Source: an uncultured Eubacteriales bacterium (lineage in GTDB: Bacteria; Bacillota; Clostridia; Monoglobales; Monoglobaceae). From it: a stretch of 26,593 nt of DNA. The stretch's first letter is position 1. Each line of letters opens with the position of its first letter. Both the position numbers and the translations under genes were made by a program. The notes below the pieces were generated by a model, which was given only the letters and a program-made list of their open reading frames with translations, did no database searches and was not told where the DNA came from. Shown one piece after another: positions 22,360-26,593 of this stretch. The stretch is from the NCBI GenBank assembly GCA_900552305.1, contig URZD01000002.1, positions 1-26,593 on the forward strand. Reading direction: 5' to 3'.

Positions 22360-25053
22360 ATGAAATTGATAAAAAGATTTATGGCAGTATGCCTTTCGGT
22401 TTCAATGCTGGCGGCGGTGCAGCCGATTGCTTTGGCGGAGGACACCGCGAATACGGACGGCGGTTACAGCGCATACGCTTCGGAGATTGAGGCGCTTAAC
22501 GCCCTTGGAATAACCGATATAAAGGAAAAGGGATTTTCGGAAAATGATAAGGTAAGCCGCGAGAATTTTGCAAAGGGCGTTGTTTCGATGATGGTCGAGG
22601 ATATTTCGGCGGTCGGCATTGAAACAAAGGGCGATTTGAGCAGCGCCGACAAGGGTCTTTTATACCTTAACTCTGTCGGAATTGTCAACGGAACGGGCGA
22701 GAACGTCTTTGAACCCAATGCGGTTATAACGCTTGAACAGGCTGTGAAGATTGCGGTTTCCGCACTCGGCTTTGACGAGCTGTCATATTACAAGGGCGGA
22801 TATTCGGTCGGCTTTTTGACAGAGGCAAAGCGAATCGGACTGCTTGACGGTGTAAAGGCGTCCGGCTCGGATGAGCTGACGCTGGGCAACAGCATAAAGC
22901 TGCTTTATAACCTGCTTGATACGGATATTTTGCAGCAGAAAACCTTCGGCAGCTCGAATACATACTACAGAGTGGACGGAAACACGCTTGTTTCGGTGTA
23001 CAGAGATATAAGACGCGGCAGCGGAACGGTTACGGCGAACAGATTTTCAGGAATTTATTCCGCGGCGGACGGAACGTCGGGCGATACGGTAATAATCGGC
23101 AGCACGGAATACGCTGTCGGAGGGACGGCGGCGGAAGGCTATATCGGATGCAGCACAGAATTTTGGTACAAGGATTCACGCAGTGTTGATGAAAAAACTT
23201 TGATTTATATTGCGCAAAAGTCAAACAGCCGCAGCCTTAAAATCGACGCAGCGAATATAATCAGCTTCAGCGGCGGAAAATATTCGTATGAAACCGAGTC
23301 GGGAAAGACTGCGGACGCAAGCATAGCGGATGATGCGGTGATACTTTACAACGGAGTGTTTGCGGAGTCGCTCGACGTGGATAAGTATATTCCGAAGTAC
23401 GGAAGTGTGGAGTTTATTGCAAACGGCAGCGGTGCGTACGGTATTGTTAAAATCGAGAACGTAACGCTGACGGTTGCGGAGTCTGTTTCCACAGACGGAC
23501 TTGTGATATACGACAAATACGACCAAAGCCTTAATATCGACCTTACGGACGCGGATTACGCAATATATTCCGACAAGGGAAAAAGAATTGAAGTTGCGTC
23601 AATCGTAAAGGGAAATATAATTGAATCGGTAAAAACCGAGTATGGCGCGGGCGTGTATTACAGAATGACCGTAGAAACGGCAACAATTACGGAGAAGGTT
23701 GAAAAAATCAGGACAAAAGCCGGCGGAGAGCTGAACGAGGTTTACCTCGCGGGCGAAAAATACAGTGTTTCATACAGGCTGCGCGACCTGATTAAGAACA
23801 AGAAAATAAACGAGCTGCAGCTCGGAACGACATATGTGTTTGCTCTTAATACAAAGGGCGAGCTTGTCAATGTGGACAATGATTCCGAGAAGGGTTACAG
23901 ACTTGGGTATCTGAAACGGTTTTCGGCGGATAAGGACAGCATGGACCCGCAGCCGAGCGTAAGAATTTTTGACCAGAGCGGCTCGTGGGAGACATATTTA
24001 CTGGCGAAAAATCTGAAGCTGAACGGCGAGCCAATTAAGTCAAATACGCTTAAAAGTATGGACTATTACCTCGGTCAGGTGTGCAAGTATGAGCTGAACA
24101 TATCGGGTAATGTAACATCGATGTATTTCCCGTCGGCAAGCGACGAGAACTTTAAAACGGTTTACACAAGAAAAAGTCCGTACTACAGAGCGTATGCGGC
24201 GGGCGGCGTGTTCGGCGCACAAAGCGACAAGACGGGCGCAACCTGCTCGCTTGAGCCAAACGCAACGATTTTCGTTGTGCCGGATAAGGAAACCTCAAGC
24301 GTAAACGAAACGGCGGACGGTTATCAGTATGCGGTATTGGCGCCAAAAACGCTGAAGGGTTACGTCACATACACAAACGTAGATATATTTAACACAAGCG
24401 GCGAAATCGGAATAGGCGACGTCGCACTGGTAAAGATGAAGAATTACGGATATGTTGCAAGCTCGTCAAGCAGACCGATAGTAATAAGCGAGTGCCGCAG
24501 CGTTGCTAAGGACGGCGAGGTTAAGCAGGCGATATACGGTATGCAGAACGGGCAGGAAGTAGAAATCTTTATCGAGGATATGCGCAGCGACACAAGCGAG
24601 CTGCCGTTTAAGAGCGGAGACGTTATATTCTGCTTTAAATCGGGGGACGGCATACTAAGGCTTTATGACGATGTAAAGTATTATCACAAGATTTTCAGCT
24701 ATGACCCGCAGAATCCGACCTTTACCGACAGCTTTGACTGGAATACCGGAAACATTATCGGTATAAGCTATTCCGCGTCAATGGCATCGGACGAAAGAAT
24801 GCGCTACGGCTCGGTATACAAGGCGGACGCGGACTATGTGTGGCTGAATATCTCATCTGACCCGTCCGATACATCAAAGGTCGAGGCGGCAAGGTGCAGC
24901 AGTGCGAGAATATATGTTTATGACGACAAAAACGAAACCTTTAAAATAGGAAAGCCTGCGGACATAGTAGGCTATACCTCGGACAGTACAAATTATGCAA
25001 AGGCTCTGATAGTATATAACGACGGATTTACCGAGATGGTAATATATCCGTAA
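22360..25053 (+). CDS. surface protein with N-terminal SLH domains and long beta-rich region
   Basis: The protein has 897 residues. A signal peptide ends near residue 26 (PIALAED). Degenerate SLH repeats follow, about 38-80 (LNALGITDIKEKGF, VSRENFAKGVV), 100-145 (LNSVGIVNGTGENVFEPNAVITLEQAVKIA) and 155-195 (AKRIGLLDG). The remaining ~700 residues are beta-rich with many short repeats of a GYV-type strand pattern and no recognised catalytic motif. The ribosome site is weak (AAAGG about 14 bases upstream). It begins 61 bases after the previous SLH gene, without a clear promoter, so co-transcription is likely. It could be an S-layer or matrix-type protein. The SLH repeats are at the opposite end from those of its neighbour. 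Confidence 0.82.
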   Translation: MKLIKRFMAVCLSVSMLAAVQPIALAEDTANTDGGYSAYASEIEALNALGITDIKEKGFSENDKVSRENFAKGVVSMMVEDISAVGIETKGDLSSADKGLLYLNSVGIVNGTGENVFEPNAVITLEQAVKIAVSALGFDELSYYKGGYSVGFLTEAKRIGLLDGVKASGSDELTLGNSIKLLYNLLDTDILQQKTFGSSNTYYRVDGNTLVSVYRDIRRGSGTVTANRFSGIYSAADGTSGDTVIIGSTEYAVGGTAAEGYIGCSTEFWYKDSRSVDEKTLIYIAQKSNSRSLKIDAANIISFSGGKYSYETESGKTADASIADDAVILYNGVFAESLDVDKYIPKYGSVEFIANGSGAYGIVKIENVTLTVAESVSTDGLVIYDKYDQSLNIDLTDADYAIYSDKGKRIEVASIVKGNIIESVKTEYGAGVYYRMTVETATITEKVEKIRTKAGGELNEVYLAGEKYSVSYRLRDLIKNKKINELQLGTTYVFALNTKGELVNVDNDSEKGYRLGYLKRFSADKDSMDPQPSVRIFDQSGSWETYLLAKNLKLNGEPIKSNTLKSMDYYLGQVCKYELNISGNVTSMYFPSASDENFKTVYTRKSPYYRAYAAGGVFGAQSDKTGATCSLEPNATIFVVPDKETSSVNETADGYQYAVLAPKTLKGYVTYTNVDIFNTSGEIGIGDVALVKMKNYGYVASSSSRPIVISECRSVAKDGEVKQAIYGMQNGQEVEIFIEDMRSDTSELPFKSGDVIFCFKSGDGILRLYDDVKYYHKIFSYDPQNPTFTDSFDWNTGNIIGISYSASMASDERMRYGSVYKADADYVWLNISSDPSDTSKVEAARCSSARIYVYDDKNETFKIGKPADIVGYTSDSTNYAKALIVYNDGFTEMVIYP

Positions 25054-25069
25054 TGGAGGTTAATGCGTT

Positions 25070-26032
25070 ATGCTGGAAGTAAGGTCTGTCACAAAAAAAT
25101 ACGGAAAAATCACAGCGCTTGACAATTTCTCGTTCACGCTTGACGACGGTGATATTGTAGGCTTTATCGGACCGAACGGCGCGGGCAAATCGACCATGAT
25201 GAAGATAATCACGGGCTGCCTTGCACCAGCCGAGGGAACGGCGCTGATTGACGGCTTTGACATAATGGAGGATTCGGCAGCAGCAAAGGAGCGAATCGGC
25301 TATCTTCCCGAACAGCCGCCGCTTTATCCCGCATTCACGGTTGCGGAATATCTGAGCACGATATTCGACATAAAGCGGATAAAGGCAAACAAAAAGGAGC
25401 GCATTGCGGAGGTATGCGAGCTTTGCGGACTTGAAGAGATGAAAAAGCGCAGAATAGGCAATCTTTCAAAGGGGTATTGCCAGAGAGTTGGTATGGCACA
25501 GGCGATACTTGCCTATCCGCCGCTTTTGGTGCTTGACGAGCCGACAAGCGGACTTGACCCCGCCCAAAAGAGAGATATGCTGAAACTGGTTAAAAAGCTC
25601 GGCAAAAACAGCGGAATTATTCTAAGCTCGCATATACTTTCGGAAATTGATTCCGTATGCAGCAAGATACTGATGATAAACAACGGAAAACTGGTAAGCT
25701 TTGGCGCAAAGGAGGAGCTTGGCGTACAAAGCGAAAAGAGAAGCCGCGGCATTGTTCTTGAATACACCGTTGCGGGCAGCAGGGGCGCGGCTCTTGCAGC
25801 GCTTTCGGGTCTTGACGGAATAAAGAAAATCAATGCGGAGGAAAAGGGCGGAAGGTGCAGCATGACCGTTCTTGCGGCAGACGACATCAGAGAAGGCATA
25901 TTCGGAAGGCTGTCGCAGCACGGATTGCCGATACTTTCGTGTTCGGTTGCGGGAAGTGACCTTGAAAACGCTTTCCTTAACATGACGGAGGGAAAGGCTT
26001 CCGCTAAGGGCAGAACGGAGGGCAAAAAATGA
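25070..26032 (+). CDS. ABC-2 type exporter ATP-binding protein (GldA/NosF-like)
   Basis: The protein has 320 residues. Walker A is GPNGAGKST with Lys40; the signature is LSKGYCQRVG near residue 132; Walker B is LLVLDEPTSGLDP with Glu157; a switch His lies in SSHILSE. The C-terminal ~90 residues form the variable extension typical of drug, copper or gliding-type exporters. It hydrolyses ATP to power export by the permease encoded next, with which it overlaps by ATGA. GGAGG at 25055-25059 supports the start. It follows the second SLH gene by 16 bases, so it may share that transcript. The exported substrate is unknown. Confidence 0.92.
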   Translation: MLEVRSVTKKYGKITALDNFSFTLDDGDIVGFIGPNGAGKSTMMKIITGCLAPAEGTALIDGFDIMEDSAAAKERIGYLPEQPPLYPAFTVAEYLSTIFDIKRIKANKKERIAEVCELCGLEEMKKRRIGNLSKGYCQRVGMAQAILAYPPLLVLDEPTSGLDPAQKRDMLKLVKKLGKNSGIILSSHILSEIDSVCSKILMINNGKLVSFGAKEELGVQSEKRSRGIVLEYTVAGSRGAALAALSGLDGIKKINAEEKGGRCSMTVLAADDIREGIFGRLSQHGLPILSCSVAGSDLENAFLNMTEGKASAKGRTEGKK

Positions 26033-26593
26033 AGGCTATATTCTGTAAGGAAATAAAATCATATTTTCTCTCGATTCAAGGATATGTGTTTATCGGCGTT
26101 TTCCTTCTGATATGCGGTTATTATTTTGTCGCATACAACGTCATGGGCGAAAACACCGAAATCGGAAATATGCTTGACAACACGATTGTGGCGTTTACAT
26201 TTCTGATACCGATTCTCACCATGAGGCTGTTTGCGGAGGAAAAACGCATGAAAACCAGTCCTGTGTATATGTCCGCACCGCTCAAATCGTGGCAGATAGT
26301 TCTCGGAAAATATTTTGCGGCGTGCGCGGTTTTTGTTATGGCTGTACTGTTTTCGGGGATTTCCGCGTTATGCGTAATGGCGGAGGGCGGTCAGACGCTT
26401 GGCGAGCTGTTTTGCGTGTACACGGGATATATACTTGTCGGATGCTGCTTTATTTCGGTAGGTATGTTTGTTTCCGCATTGACCGAGAGCCAGATTGCGG
26501 CGGCGGTAATATCGTTCGGCGTATGCTTTCTTCTTTATCTTGCGGACTGGCTGAAGGAGGTATCGTCGCTCGGCGCGGTTGAGTTTGCGGCGG
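26029..26593 (+). CDS. ABC-2 type transporter permease (GldF-like), 3' end outside window
   Basis: 188 complete codons are visible before the window ends. The protein begins MKAIFCKEIKSYFLSIQGYVF, the typical cytoplasmic lead into the first membrane segment of ABC-2 permeases. Segments lie at about residues 18-38, 52-70, 100-122, 130-150 and 157-173. The cytoplasmic stretch LFAEEKRMKTSPVYMSAPLKSWQIVLGKYFAA matches the GldF pattern that normally contacts the ATPase. The start overlaps the ATPase stop (ATGA), so the two are coupled. A third gene of the GldG type is often next in such loci and would lie just beyond the window. Confidence 0.88.
   Translation, partial: MKAIFCKEIKSYFLSIQGYVFIGVFLLICGYYFVAYNVMGENTEIGNMLDNTIVAFTFLIPILTMRLFAEEKRMKTSPVYMSAPLKSWQIVLGKYFAACAVFVMAVLFSGISALCVMAEGGQTLGELFCVYTGYILVGCCFISVGMFVSALTESQIAAAVISFGVCFLLYLADWLKEVSSLGAVEFAA

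Noticed and set aside
1..26593. Mobile element, prophage, CRISPR or defence system
   Set aside because: No transposase, integrase, cas, toxin-antitoxin or restriction genes and no regularly spaced repeats were found on either strand.

Overview
The window looks like chromosome of a low-to-moderate GC Firmicute of the Clostridia type, plausibly an anaerobic gut polysaccharide degrader. The signs are strong AGGAGG-type ribosome sites, AT-rich consensus promoters, copper-amine-oxidase-like stalk proteins, S-layer-homology (SLH) surface proteins, a short clostridial DtxR-type regulator and an HPr with the Ser46 site. No tRNA, rRNA, CRISPR array, transposase or phage gene was seen. The species is not assignable from what I can see.

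Layout. (1) 1-2887, plus strand: three exported or membrane-anchored proteins. The first two share an almost identical 57-residue N-terminal anchor resembling the tail of M56/BlaR1 sensor proteases, fused to unrelated ectodomains. The third is a secreted stalk-domain protein. A plus-strand terminator follows. (2) 2997-3522, minus strand: a DtxR/MntR-like metalloregulator ending in an unusually elaborate folded terminator region. It is transcribed divergently from (3) a low-molecular-weight protein tyrosine phosphatase (3740-4240). The two promoters carry the same 13-bp extended -10 block in opposite orientation. (4) 4319-7006: a cytoplasmic GH2-type glycosidase with its own promoter inside the end of the phosphatase gene. 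(5) 7124-8044: a small polytopic membrane protein and a SipW/ER-type (Ser/His) signal-peptidase-like protein. (6) 8232-11473, minus strand: a phosphofructokinase-family gene followed by polyphosphate kinase.

(7) 11794-19445, plus strand, divergent from (6): a nearly self-contained PTS sugar operon. In order it encodes a PRD/EIIB/EIIA-type regulator (LicR/MtlR class), HPr, Enzyme I, EIIA, EIIB and EIIC of the fructose family, and two tandem but divergent class II ketose-bisphosphate aldolases. The general PTS proteins HPr and EI sit between the regulator and the sugar-specific permease, so the locus encodes the whole phosphate relay from PEP to sugar. No 1-phosphofructokinase lies in the operon. 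The divergent phosphofructokinase is the obvious candidate for making the bisphosphate used by the aldolases.

(8) 19446-19760: an intergenic stretch with strong inverted repeats and a promoter. (9) 19761-25053: two large SLH surface proteins, one with SLH repeats at the C-terminus and one at the N-terminus. (10) 25070-26593: an ABC-2 type exporter, with a complete ATPase and a permease that runs off the window.

The best second-look items are the shuffled sensor-type anchor in genes 1 and 2, the folded minus-strand element after the metalloregulator with mutually exclusive helices, the complete PTS operon with paired aldolases, and the Asp-to-Asn change in the phosphofructokinase.
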